Shown: piece after piece, positions 1 to 6,386 of the stretch
Position numbering within the stretch: the stretch's first letter is position 1
Layout of the letters: each line of letters starts with the position of its first letter
Assembly: GCA_937874275.1 (NCBI GenBank)
Contig: CALNAU010000078.1
Location: 1-16,940 of the forward strand
Length of the DNA stretch: 16,940 bases
Reading direction: 5' to 3'
Source: an uncultured Clostridia bacterium
Lineage (GTDB): Bacteria; Bacillota; Clostridia; Christensenellales; Aristaeellaceae
Program-made: the position numbers and the translations under genes
The notes under the pieces: generated by a model
Database searches by the model: none
Told to the model about the DNA's origin: nothing
What the model saw: only the letters and a program-made list of their open reading frames with translations

Positions 1-380
1 ATCACAAGTATGTCACCCTGACCGACGCAGCCAGGGCGGTGATTGCCGCCCACCCCTGGATGGGCAACATGCTGCAGCTGGAGCTTTTCCTGGAAAAACT
101 GGTCATTCTGGCCGATGTCGCGCTGCTGGATGAAACGTTTGTCGCGGCGCAGCTGCCGCTTCAGTTTGAGGCGCCCCAGACCGTGGGCAAGCGGGCCATG
201 CCCCAGCCCGTGGTCTACCAGACGCCCGAGCGCGATGCATTGCTGCGCCTGCTGGATGAGCACCAGGGCCGCCGCTCCGAGGTGGCCAAAGCGATGAACA
301 TCAGCAAGTCCACCCTATGGCGTCGCATGAAACGATACGGCATTGCGCAACGCTACGAAAGCAATGCGTCTCAATCGTGA
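1..380 (+). CDS. Sigma-54-dependent (enhancer-binding) transcriptional regulator, C-terminal part only
   Basis: The reading frame is open from base 3 to the TGA at 378-380; the start lies before the window. The first residues hold a degenerate form of the AAA+ C-terminal motif of enhancer-binding proteins (usually PWPGNxREL, here HPWMGNMLQLE), followed by the helical lid. The last ~40 residues form a Fis-type helix-turn-helix: RRSEVAKAMNISKSTLWRRM fits the DNA-recognition unit of this family. The ATP-binding and GAFTGA segments that would prove sigma-54 contact lie outside the window. The sensory domain is also unseen; the short lid resembles PrpR-like regulators, but that is a weak guess. 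It sits directly upstream of a co-directional catabolic cluster, so it is the natural candidate for its substrate-responsive activator. I found no convincing -24/-12 promoter in the region that follows, so the sigma-54 link to the cluster is inferred. Confidence 0.82.
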   Translation, partial: HKYVTLTDAARAVIAAHPWMGNMLQLELFLEKLVILADVALLDETFVAAQLPLQFEAPQTVGKRAMPQPVVYQTPERDALLRLLDEHQGRRSEVAKAMNISKSTLWRRMKRYGIAQRYESNASQS

Positions 381-384
381 TAAC

Positions 385-414
385 ATCGTTTCAAGCGATG
401 CAATTATCGTTTCA
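385..414 (+). repeat. Pair of direct repeats ATCGTTTCA, candidate activator sites
   Basis: The nonamer ATCGTTTCA begins at 385 and again at 406, a 21-base phase that puts both copies on the same face of the helix. A third copy in reverse orientation (TGAAACGAT, 328-336) lies inside the end of the regulator gene. Position just behind a helix-turn-helix regulator gene and 250 bases before the first structural gene suits an upstream activator sequence. Binding is inference only. Confidence 0.35.
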
Positions 415-529
415 TTATTTGCAAATCTGGTTATAGTTTGTCGAAATAATCTCTTGTAGTGGTAGTTCTCAAGGAATTAGTTTGGTTGTTGTTGCGGCTG
501 ACATAATCTAAAATGAAGTTACAGTAATA

Positions 530-592
530 ATATTTCGCAAGTAAATTAGGATAGGAAAAATTAGCAAATAAGCTTGATGGATTGCGAAATAT
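530..592. repeat. 11-bp perfect inverted repeat, candidate operator
   Basis: ATATTTCGCAA (530-540) and its exact reverse complement TTGCGAAATAT (582-592) flank 41 bases. The long spacing makes an RNA hairpin terminator unlikely, since no GC-rich stem exists, and fits a protein-bound DNA site with two operator halves. It lies 74 to 136 bases before the first gene of the cluster. Confidence 0.35.
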
Positions 593-665
593 CTAACGCA
601 TGAGAATGCTAGTATCTTCTTACTGATGAATGGGTGTTATTCTCTTTTTAGGAGGGCGTAGATTC

Positions 666-1556
666 ATGGACTTCAAACCACGCGGCATAGTACTGCCGGT
701 TGTGACCCCCACGGACGAGCACGGCAACTTCAGCGAAAGCAACTACCGCAGCCTGCTGCGCTACTGGATTGCGAACGGCGTACACGGTGTGTTTCCCTTT
801 GGTACCACGGGCGAGTTTTACGCCTTTGGTGATGATGTACTGCGCCGCATGATTGAAATCTCGCTGGAAGAGGGCGAAGGCAAGCTGACCGTATACGCCG
901 GCGCCAACCACATCACCCCCGGCGGCGCGCTCAAGCTGGCCCGCCTGGCTGAAAACGCGGGCGCCCACGCTCTGTCTGTGCTGACGCCCATGTTTGTCTC
1001 CCAGACGCAGGACGAGGTCTACCACTACTACAAGACCATCGCAGAGGGCACGCCGCTGCCCATCATCATCTACGACAACAAGGCAAAGACCAATGTGCAC
1101 GTTATGCCTGAGACCGTGGCGCGCTTGGCCGAACTGCCCAACATCGTGGCCCTGAAGGATTCCACCGGCGACATGACCAACACCGAGGAGTGCATCCGCC
1201 TGACCCGCCACCGCAACGACTTCCATGTGGTGATGGGCCGCGATACCACCATCTATGCCGGCCTGCACTACGGCTGCACCGGCGCCATCACCTCCTGCGG
1301 CAACGTGGCCCCGCGCATCGCGGTGGACATTTACGAGCGCTATATGAAGGGCGACATGAAGGGCGCGCTGGAGGCGCAGTTCCTGCTCTCTCGCCTGCGC
1401 ATCGCCACCAACCTGGGCACCTTCCCCGTGGTCATTAAGGAAGGACTGCGCCTCATCGGCCGCGAGGCCGGCGACTGCCAGGCCCCCATTCTTCCGTTGT
1501 CCAATGAAAAACGCGATCAGTTACGTGTTGTACTAAAGGAAATTGGGTTGCTATAG
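666..1556 (+). CDS. DapA-superfamily (dihydrodipicolinate synthase-like) lyase/aldolase
   Basis: This is a class I, Schiff-base-forming TIM-barrel enzyme of 296 residues, the usual family length. The ATG at 666 is chosen over the one at 630 because GGAGGG sits about ten bases before it and translation begins at the expected family N-terminus (RGIVLPVVTP). Visible motifs are GTTGE (46-50) for the oxoacid carboxylate, Tyr136 in PIIIYDN, and the Schiff-base Lys164 in ALKDS. It is probably not the lysine-pathway enzyme: the Tyr that relays protons in DapA (VTPYY) is replaced (LTPMF), and the Arg that binds aspartate semialdehyde (SRTG) is Lys141 here. A catabolic role fits better, such as cleaving or dehydrating a 2-oxo-4-hydroxy or 2-keto-3-deoxy acid to give pyruvate. 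The gene is strongly GC-rich up to about base 1490, then abruptly AT-rich for its last 22 codons, although the protein reads through normally. First gene of the cluster. Confidence 0.88.
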   Translation: MDFKPRGIVLPVVTPTDEHGNFSESNYRSLLRYWIANGVHGVFPFGTTGEFYAFGDDVLRRMIEISLEEGEGKLTVYAGANHITPGGALKLARLAENAGAHALSVLTPMFVSQTQDEVYHYYKTIAEGTPLPIIIYDNKAKTNVHVMPETVARLAELPNIVALKDSTGDMTNTEECIRLTRHRNDFHVVMGRDTTIYAGLHYGCTGAITSCGNVAPRIAVDIYERYMKGDMKGALEAQFLLSRLRIATNLGTFPVVIKEGLRLIGREAGDCQAPILPLSNEKRDQLRVVLKEIGLL

Positions 1557-1617
1557 CATTAATACTGAGGATTGATGATAATACAATTAATAAAAAGGAA
1601 ATAATCGGAGGTTCATT

Positions 1618-2361
1618 ATGAGCAAAAAAGTATTGGTTGTGAGCGCACATGCTGCAGACTGGTGCACAAGATCTGGCGGTTTGCTAATAAGGTATAAACA
1701 GCTCGGCTATCATATTGAATTGATAGTCCTAACCTATGGCGAAAAAGGAGAATCTGGTTCGTACTGGAAGACGAATCCTTCAGCTACCCTAGATGAGGTC
1801 AAACAGTGCAGAAGAGAAGAGACTGATAATGCTGTTCGCTTTATCGGGATTGACCGAGTTCAATACTTGGATTATGGAGATTACCCTTTGGTCATGGATG
1901 CCACCAGATTGCGTGAAATGACAAAATATATCCTTTCGTATCGGCCTGACATTGTTCTGACACATTGGGTGAATGATCCCTTTAATGAAGATCACGAAAT
2001 TGCTGGGAAAAGTGTGGTTCGTGCTATAAGTTCTGCGGGCATGCGAGGAGCCTTTCCGAATACTGATCCTCATTTCATTCCAGATGTTTTCTTCTTTGAA
2101 ACAACAGTTCCCCATTCAGAATTTAACAAATTCGAAATCAATACATATATCAACATCGATACAGTGTTTGAGCAAAAAATGGATGCTATAAGGAGTTTTT
2201 CATCCCAACCTCAACTCCTCGACTATTATCAGCGCTATGCAATCGTTAGAGGCGCTCAAGCCCATGATTGGTCAAGGGGCAGAAGAAGCATACGCTATGC
2301 GGAAGGATATTATCGTTACACTCCATATGTTGGGGAAATATTGCCGCTTACAACACTCTAA
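1618..2361 (+). CDS. PIG-L/LmbE-fold protein, GalB-like hydratase candidate
   Basis: The 247-residue protein has the PIG-L (LmbE) fold signatures: VVSAHAAD near the N-terminus and THWVNDPFNEDH at 115-126. Zinc ligands expected for the family are present as His11, Asp14 and His126. The deacetylase general base, the first Asp of the usual HPDD, is Ala13. This motif plus GEKGES (41-46), RREE (65-68), DYGDYP (85-90), the RGAQA segment (211-215) and YAEGY near the C-terminus match what I recall of GalB, the 4-oxalomesaconate hydratase of gallate breakdown, better than sugar deacetylases. I therefore favour a metal-dependent hydratase acting on an unsaturated oxo-dicarboxylate, upstream of the aldolase encoded just before it. 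A GGAGG sits seven bases before the ATG. Composition is AT-richer than the first gene. Substrate not determinable; the fold is near certain, the hydratase role moderate. Confidence 0.75.
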   Translation: MSKKVLVVSAHAADWCTRSGGLLIRYKQLGYHIELIVLTYGEKGESGSYWKTNPSATLDEVKQCRREETDNAVRFIGIDRVQYLDYGDYPLVMDATRLREMTKYILSYRPDIVLTHWVNDPFNEDHEIAGKSVVRAISSAGMRGAFPNTDPHFIPDVFFFETTVPHSEFNKFEINTYINIDTVFEQKMDAIRSFSSQPQLLDYYQRYAIVRGAQAHDWSRGRRSIRYAEGYYRYTPYVGEILPLTTL

Positions 2362-2387
2362 GTACTCATATCAAAGGAGATTCACAT

Positions 2388-3344
2388 ATGCAGAAAGTTG
2401 TACTAATCCCTGAAGATATTCACATTGCTGGTAAGGAGTATCTCTTGGATCGCGGTTATTCTTTGATCGTGGGTATACCCACCGATGTTTCATCCCTGAA
2501 GCAAGCTGTTGAGCACGTCGATGCTCTCATCGTCCGAAATGCCATATACCCGAAGGAGGTAATAGCGGCAGGGAAGAACCTCAAAGTAATAGCAAGGCAT
2601 GGAGTCGGTGTTGATAACATAGATATTGAGACAGCAGAAAAAAGAGGAATATGGGTTACAAATGGCCCAAACTCGAACTCCAATGCTGTTGCAGAGTTCG
2701 TAGTTGCAACAATAATGACTCTCAGTACGAATATCCTAATTGCCAATAATCAAATAAGGGAGGGAAATTGGAACTATCGGCTTCAGATGCAACGAAACGA
2801 AGTAATGGGAAAGATTGTTGGTATTATTGGCTTTGGAGGTATTGGACAACTTGTTGCGAAAAAGCTAGTTGAAGGATTGGGGATGAGGGCGATTGTTTAT
2901 AGTATACCGCGCGTAAGCGAATCACCATATCCCGATTCCTTGACTATTTGCGACAACCTAGATGAGTTGCTTAGTACCTCAGACTTTGTAACGTGTCATC
3001 TTCCCCTTAACACACACACACAAGGCATGTTGAATTATGACGCCTTTTCCTTAATGAAGCGAACTGCTTATCTAATAAACTGTTCCAGAGGGGGAATTTG
3101 TGTGGAGGATGATTTGATGCGCGCGCTCAATGAAAGCGTTATTGCAGGGGCAGCGCTTGATGTATTTGAGGAAGAACCCTTGGTAATGAGCCCTTTGTTT
3201 GAAATGGAAAACGTGATTTTGACACCACATATGGCAGGTTTCTCTGAAGAAAGTAAGATTAATATGGCTGTCTTTGCAGCTATGGGGGTAGATGATGTTC
3301 TAAACGGCAGAAAACCCGCTTGGCCAGTTAATACACCAATTTGA
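2388..3344 (+). CDS. D-isomer-specific 2-hydroxyacid dehydrogenase
   Basis: This 318-residue protein belongs to the SerA/phosphoglycerate-dehydrogenase-like family and should interconvert a 2-oxoacid and a D-2-hydroxyacid with NAD(P). The Rossmann motif GFGGIG is at 148-153. The catalytic triad is visible as Arg234 (NCSRGG), Glu263 (DVFEEEP) and His281 (LTPHMAG). The second beta strand ends VYSIPR: the Asp that normally selects NAD is Ser172, with an Arg nearby, which hints at NADP use. There is no C-terminal ACT domain and the length is that of the short catabolic relatives, so serine biosynthesis is unlikely. The ATG at 2388 is preceded by AAAGGAG; the frame is open further upstream into the previous gene, but that extension lacks a binding site. 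It follows the GalB-like gene by 26 bases and is clearly co-transcribed. Confidence 0.88.
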   Translation: MQKVVLIPEDIHIAGKEYLLDRGYSLIVGIPTDVSSLKQAVEHVDALIVRNAIYPKEVIAAGKNLKVIARHGVGVDNIDIETAEKRGIWVTNGPNSNSNAVAEFVVATIMTLSTNILIANNQIREGNWNYRLQMQRNEVMGKIVGIIGFGGIGQLVAKKLVEGLGMRAIVYSIPRVSESPYPDSLTICDNLDELLSTSDFVTCHLPLNTHTQGMLNYDAFSLMKRTAYLINCSRGGICVEDDLMRALNESVIAGAALDVFEEEPLVMSPLFEMENVILTPHMAGFSEESKINMAVFAAMGVDDVLNGRKPAWPVNTPI

Positions 3345-3528
3345 TTCAAAGGCTTGACTTGCTTACAGTGTCTGCTTATCCGAGGAAAGTGTTTGGGAGA
3401 TGGGAGATGGTGCTCTGAAAGACACTACAATCACTGTTTCAAATGTGGCAGAAAGGGGTGGAATACGGGATTATTGAAATGCTCCCCTAAAGAAGAGGCC
3501 GAAATTTTATGAAAGAAAGGGAAAAACA
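3345..3528 (+). promoter_or_regulatory. Gene-free spacer with a possible internal promoter
   Basis: This 184-base gap is the longest inside the cluster. TTGACT (3354-3359) and TATCCG (3377-3382) are spaced by 17 bases and could form a sigma-A promoter serving the transporter genes; the -10 match is poor. A 25-codon open frame beginning ATGGGAGATGG and ending before the TGA at about 3475-3477 encodes a peptide with ALKDTT and VSNVAER that faintly recalls the end of an iron-containing alcohol dehydrogenase. It could be debris of a lost gene or chance. No terminator hairpin seen. Confidence 0.3.
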
Positions 3529-4518
3529 ATGAAACATACTTATCGTATAGGGTTGCTCATGTTGCTGATAGTGCTGTTCGTATCAACGTTAGTTACAACT
3601 AGTTTTGCTTCTTCACCCACTTACAAGTGGAAACTTGGCAGCGTCGATTCACGATCAAATCCCAATTTTAAATCGATGGAATACCTAGTAGAAAAACTTG
3701 AGGAGAAAGCCCCTGGTAAATGGAAAATCGAGCTTTATCCAGATGGTTTGCTGGGCGATGCCGCCAAAATGTGTGACTCTATTCAGATGGGAACCTTAGA
3801 GCTTACAGCTCCTCCGAGTTCAACAGTAGCTAACTATGTTCCTGAGATGGGCATGTTTGATATGCCTTACCTCTTCACCTCCTACGAGCAAGTAGACGCT
3901 GTGCTGGACGGAGAAATTGGCCAAGCCCTTGCTGAGAAAATTTCCGATAAAGGAATGAAGCTTCTAGCCTACTGGGAAGTCGGATTTCGGTGTTTAGCAA
4001 ATAACAAGCGACCCGTTGAGAGCGTAGACGATGTTGCTGGTCTCCGTTTGCGGGTTATGAGCAACGTTATTCAGCAAGAACTATGGCTCGCTCTTGGAGC
4101 GGATCCTGTGCCCATGTCCCTTTCGGAAGCTTATATTGCCAATCAAAATGGGACTATTGATGGGCAGGACAATCCCCTCCATTCGCTAATTGCTAACTCC
4201 ACTTATGAAGTATGCAAGTACGTTTCTGTTACCAACCATATCTACACGCCAATGCCTCTGCTCATCTCCCCCCGCGCATGGGACCAAATGACGACGGAAG
4301 ATCAGAATCTGTTCATGGAGTGCGTCAAGGATGCAACCAGCTACCAGCGAAACCTGGCGCGTGAGCAAACCCAGAAGGCGGAAAAGGCTCTAGCGGAGGA
4401 GTACAACATTACCGTTTCTCATCCCGATTTAGCTGGTTTTGAAAGTAAAATGGGCGCTGTATATGATAATCATCCCGAATTCAAGGAGTATATAGATCAG
4501 ATAAAGAATGGCAATTAA
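3529..4518 (+). CDS. TRAP transporter substrate-binding protein, DctP family
   Basis: This 329-residue extracytoplasmic protein captures an organic acid for the DctQM permease encoded next. A classic signal peptide is present: basic N-terminus, hydrophobic core at about 8-20 and cleavage after SFA near residue 27. There is no lipobox Cys, so in a monoderm it would need another way to stay at the surface. Family marks are the GLRLRVM segment (171-177), whose Arg175 is the residue that typically clamps the substrate carboxylate, and the IDGQDNP stretch that replaces the usual VDGxENP. Length is typical. The Arg fixes the substrate as a carboxylate but says no more. Bases 4261-4380 are noticeably GC-richer than the rest of the gene. 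The start follows AAAGGGAAAAAC. Confidence 0.93.
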   Translation: MKHTYRIGLLMLLIVLFVSTLVTTSFASSPTYKWKLGSVDSRSNPNFKSMEYLVEKLEEKAPGKWKIELYPDGLLGDAAKMCDSIQMGTLELTAPPSSTVANYVPEMGMFDMPYLFTSYEQVDAVLDGEIGQALAEKISDKGMKLLAYWEVGFRCLANNKRPVESVDDVAGLRLRVMSNVIQQELWLALGADPVPMSLSEAYIANQNGTIDGQDNPLHSLIANSTYEVCKYVSVTNHIYTPMPLLISPRAWDQMTTEDQNLFMECVKDATSYQRNLAREQTQKAEKALAEEYNITVSHPDLAGFESKMGAVYDNHPEFKEYIDQIKNGN

Positions 4519-4536
4519 CGCAATTCTTGGAAGCAA

Positions 4537-4572
4537 AACCTGGGTTCGCTTCACGGTGAGCGAACCCAGGTT
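4537..4572 (+). promoter_or_regulatory. Strong hairpin without T-tract between dctP and dctQ
   Basis: AACCTGGGTTCGCT (4537-4550) pairs perfectly with AGCGAACCCAGGTT (4559-4572), a 14-bp stem with an 8-base loop. What follows is the purine-rich AGAAAAGGAGG that forms the next ribosome binding site, not a T-run, so it is not a standard intrinsic terminator. A stem here would protect the upstream mRNA from 3' decay or mark a processing site, giving more binding protein than permease. This role is inferred from position. Confidence 0.7.
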
Positions 4573-4589
4573 AGAAAAGGAGGACTCAC

Positions 4590-5084
4590 TTGAAAGCCAT
4601 TGATAAGTTCAACAATAACATGTTAAGGGTAATCAATTATTTTCTTGTTGCTGGCTCCATTGTAATGATAGTGGTCAACTTTTTGCAGGTTTTCTTTCGC
4701 ATAATCCGACAAAGCATCCCGTGGTCCGAGGAGTTCAGCACCTATTTATACATTTGGCTGATTTTCTTTTCACTGTATGAAGCTGCTCTCTTTTCCAGTG
4801 AATTGAAGATTGAAGTCGCGAACTTCAAAAACACAACAGCAGCCAAAATATTCTTTCTTATTAGAGAGTTTCTCAGTCTACTAGCATGTGCTGCTTTCTT
4901 CTATGGTAGCATACTATTGATTTCTAACTCCCTGAGATATCCGCAAAAAACGGCCTCCCTCGGCACAATTACTGCCTACTTTTTATTCTGTATGCCGGTT
5001 ATATTCGCGTTTTTGTGTTGGGTAAAGTCTATTAACATAGTAAAAGCGGTTAAGAATATTGATATAAGACCGCCGTTGGCATAG
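4590..5084 (+). CDS. TRAP transporter small membrane subunit, DctQ family
   Basis: This 164-residue protein has four hydrophobic segments, at about 14-36, 50-69, 85-106 and 122-146, as expected of DctQ, which pairs with DctM in the membrane. The family signature lies between the first two segments: PWSEEFSTYLYIW (44-56), including the conserved Trp-Ser-Glu-Glu. The start is TTG at 4590, supported by AAAGGAGGA seven bases ahead; the next ATG at 4620 has no binding site and would cut into the N-terminal region. A TTG start together with the hairpin before it would both lower membrane-subunit output relative to the binding protein. Nine bases separate it from the large subunit gene. Confidence 0.9.
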   Translation: MKAIDKFNNNMLRVINYFLVAGSIVMIVVNFLQVFFRIIRQSIPWSEEFSTYLYIWLIFFSLYEAALFSSELKIEVANFKNTTAAKIFFLIREFLSLLACAAFFYGSILLISNSLRYPQKTASLGTITAYFLFCMPVIFAFLCWVKSINIVKAVKNIDIRPPLA

Positions 5085-5093
5085 GAGGAAAGT

Positions 5094-6383
5094 ATGTCCG
5101 TGGAAGCTATTGTTCTAATCCTGTCGGTGATTACGGCAGCAATTATTGGGGTGCCTCTTGTCTGGTCGTTAGTTCTTTCATCAGTTTTATCTATCGTTGT
5201 GGCTGGTGAGATTAATATGCTTCCTACCCTAGTGCAAACAACATTCGCAGGGGGGTTTCAATATGCCTTGTTAGCAATATTCTTTTTCGTGTTGTCAGGT
5301 AACATCATGACGCATGGTGGGCTATCCAAGAGATTGATTGATTTTTCTGATAGTTTAATTGGACATGTAAGCGGTGGAACCGCAATTGTTTGTGTTGTGG
5401 CATGCGCATTCTTTGCCGCTATTTCTGGCTCAGCCGTGGCTACCACCGCGGCGATTGGTGGACTTATGTATCCCGAACTGGTCAAACGCGGATATCCCAG
5501 AGATCACGCAGCCGCACTACCCGCAGCGACAGGTGTACTAGGGGTGATTATCCCTCCTAGTGTATTAATGATTCTTTATGGAAGTATTAATAATGTTTCA
5601 CCGGGAAAACTTCTCATGTCTGGCATGATTCCGGGAATCATGGGGGCAACGTTTATCGCAATCATTTGCTATGTTTACGGTAAGAAGCATAAGATTGCAT
5701 CCAAAGAAAAATTTAACTGGGAACGAGTGGGAACAACATTCAAGAAAGCAATTCTCTCCTTGATTATGCCCTTGATTATTCTTGGTGGCATTTATTTGGG
5801 CATTTTTACACCTACGGAGTCCGGTGTTGTAGCCGCGGTTTATAGCATCATTGTTACTGTTGTAGTCTATCGGTCAATGTCTTGGAGCACCTTTAAATCT
5901 ATTGTTATAGAATCATGTAAAACCACAGGCAGCGTAATGATTCTTGTTATGGCGGCTGGATGTTTTAGTTATTTGTTAACTATATATCAAGTTCCGGCTG
6001 CCCTTAGCAATTTCGTAGTCTCCAATGTTTCGAGTCAGTACACCTACTTTGCTGGTGTGGTTGCGCTGCTCCTTTTTCTCGGAATGTTTATGGATGTGGG
6101 AGCAATCATTCTCATTCTTGGACCAATGCTCGCGCCAGTTGCAAGAAGTTATGGCATTGACCCAATACACTTTGGATTAATATTTATTTTCACGGTCGCA
6201 ATAGGACAAGCTACTCCGCCCTTCGGAACTAACTTGTTTGTTGCTTGTGGATACAGTGGACTAAGCGTTATGCAAATAGGCAAAAAATCGCTTATTTATA
6301 GTTCTGCTCTAGTTCTTGTCATTATACTCTGCATTGTTTTTCCGCAACTGGTAACAGCGTTGCCGAACATGATGGGTTATTAA
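5094..6383 (+). CDS. TRAP transporter large membrane subunit, DctM family
   Basis: The 429-residue polytopic protein is the sodium-coupled transport subunit of a tripartite system. It has the expected dozen or so hydrophobic stretches and the DctM hallmarks: the SGSAVATTAAIG turn, the following YPELVKRGYPRDHAAALPAA loop, the VIIPPS re-entrant proline motif and a second half ending with QATPPFGTNLF. Length is normal. ATAGGAGGAAAGT precedes the ATG. It follows dctQ by nine bases and is followed by the FAH-family gene after three, so transporter and enzymes share one transcript. Substrate follows the DctP partner and is unknown. Confidence 0.95.
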   Translation: MSVEAIVLILSVITAAIIGVPLVWSLVLSSVLSIVVAGEINMLPTLVQTTFAGGFQYALLAIFFFVLSGNIMTHGGLSKRLIDFSDSLIGHVSGGTAIVCVVACAFFAAISGSAVATTAAIGGLMYPELVKRGYPRDHAAALPAATGVLGVIIPPSVLMILYGSINNVSPGKLLMSGMIPGIMGATFIAIICYVYGKKHKIASKEKFNWERVGTTFKKAILSLIMPLIILGGIYLGIFTPTESGVVAAVYSIIVTVVVYRSMSWSTFKSIVIESCKTTGSVMILVMAAGCFSYLLTIYQVPAALSNFVVSNVSSQYTYFAGVVALLLFLGMFMDVGAIILILGPMLAPVARSYGIDPIHFGLIFIFTVAIGQATPPFGTNLFVACGYSGLSVMQIGKKSLIYSSALVLVIILCIVFPQLVTALPNMMGY

Positions 6384-6386
6384 CGC

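Larger units (their letters stand above)
381..665. promoter_or_regulatory. AT-rich control region before the catabolic cluster
   Basis: This 285-base stretch has no gene. It is clearly AT-richer than the genes on either side and holds two repeat families. ATCGTTTCA occurs twice in direct orientation (385-393 and 406-414), 21 bases apart, and once inverted inside the regulator gene (328-336). An 11-base perfect inverted repeat, ATATTTCGCAA at 530-540 and TTGCGAAATAT at 582-592, has arm centres 52 bases apart, close to five helical turns. A ribosome binding site (GGAGGG, about 651-656) precedes the next gene. I looked for GG-N10-GC spaced -24/-12 elements on the + strand and found none; no good -35/-10 pair was found either, so the transcription start remains unplaced. 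Confidence 0.5.

Noticed and set aside
381..665. Sigma-54 (-24/-12) promoter expected from the regulator type
   Set aside because: Every GG on the + strand was checked for a GC ten bases later and none fitted. The best lookalike, around 484-495, has only eight bases between.
630..665. Earlier ATG start for the DapA-like gene
   Set aside because: It would add 12 residues that include the ribosome binding site of the ATG at 666 and are foreign to the family's N-terminus.
2268..2387. Upstream extension of the dehydrogenase frame
   Set aside because: It lies within the preceding gene, and AAAGGAG marks the ATG at 2388.
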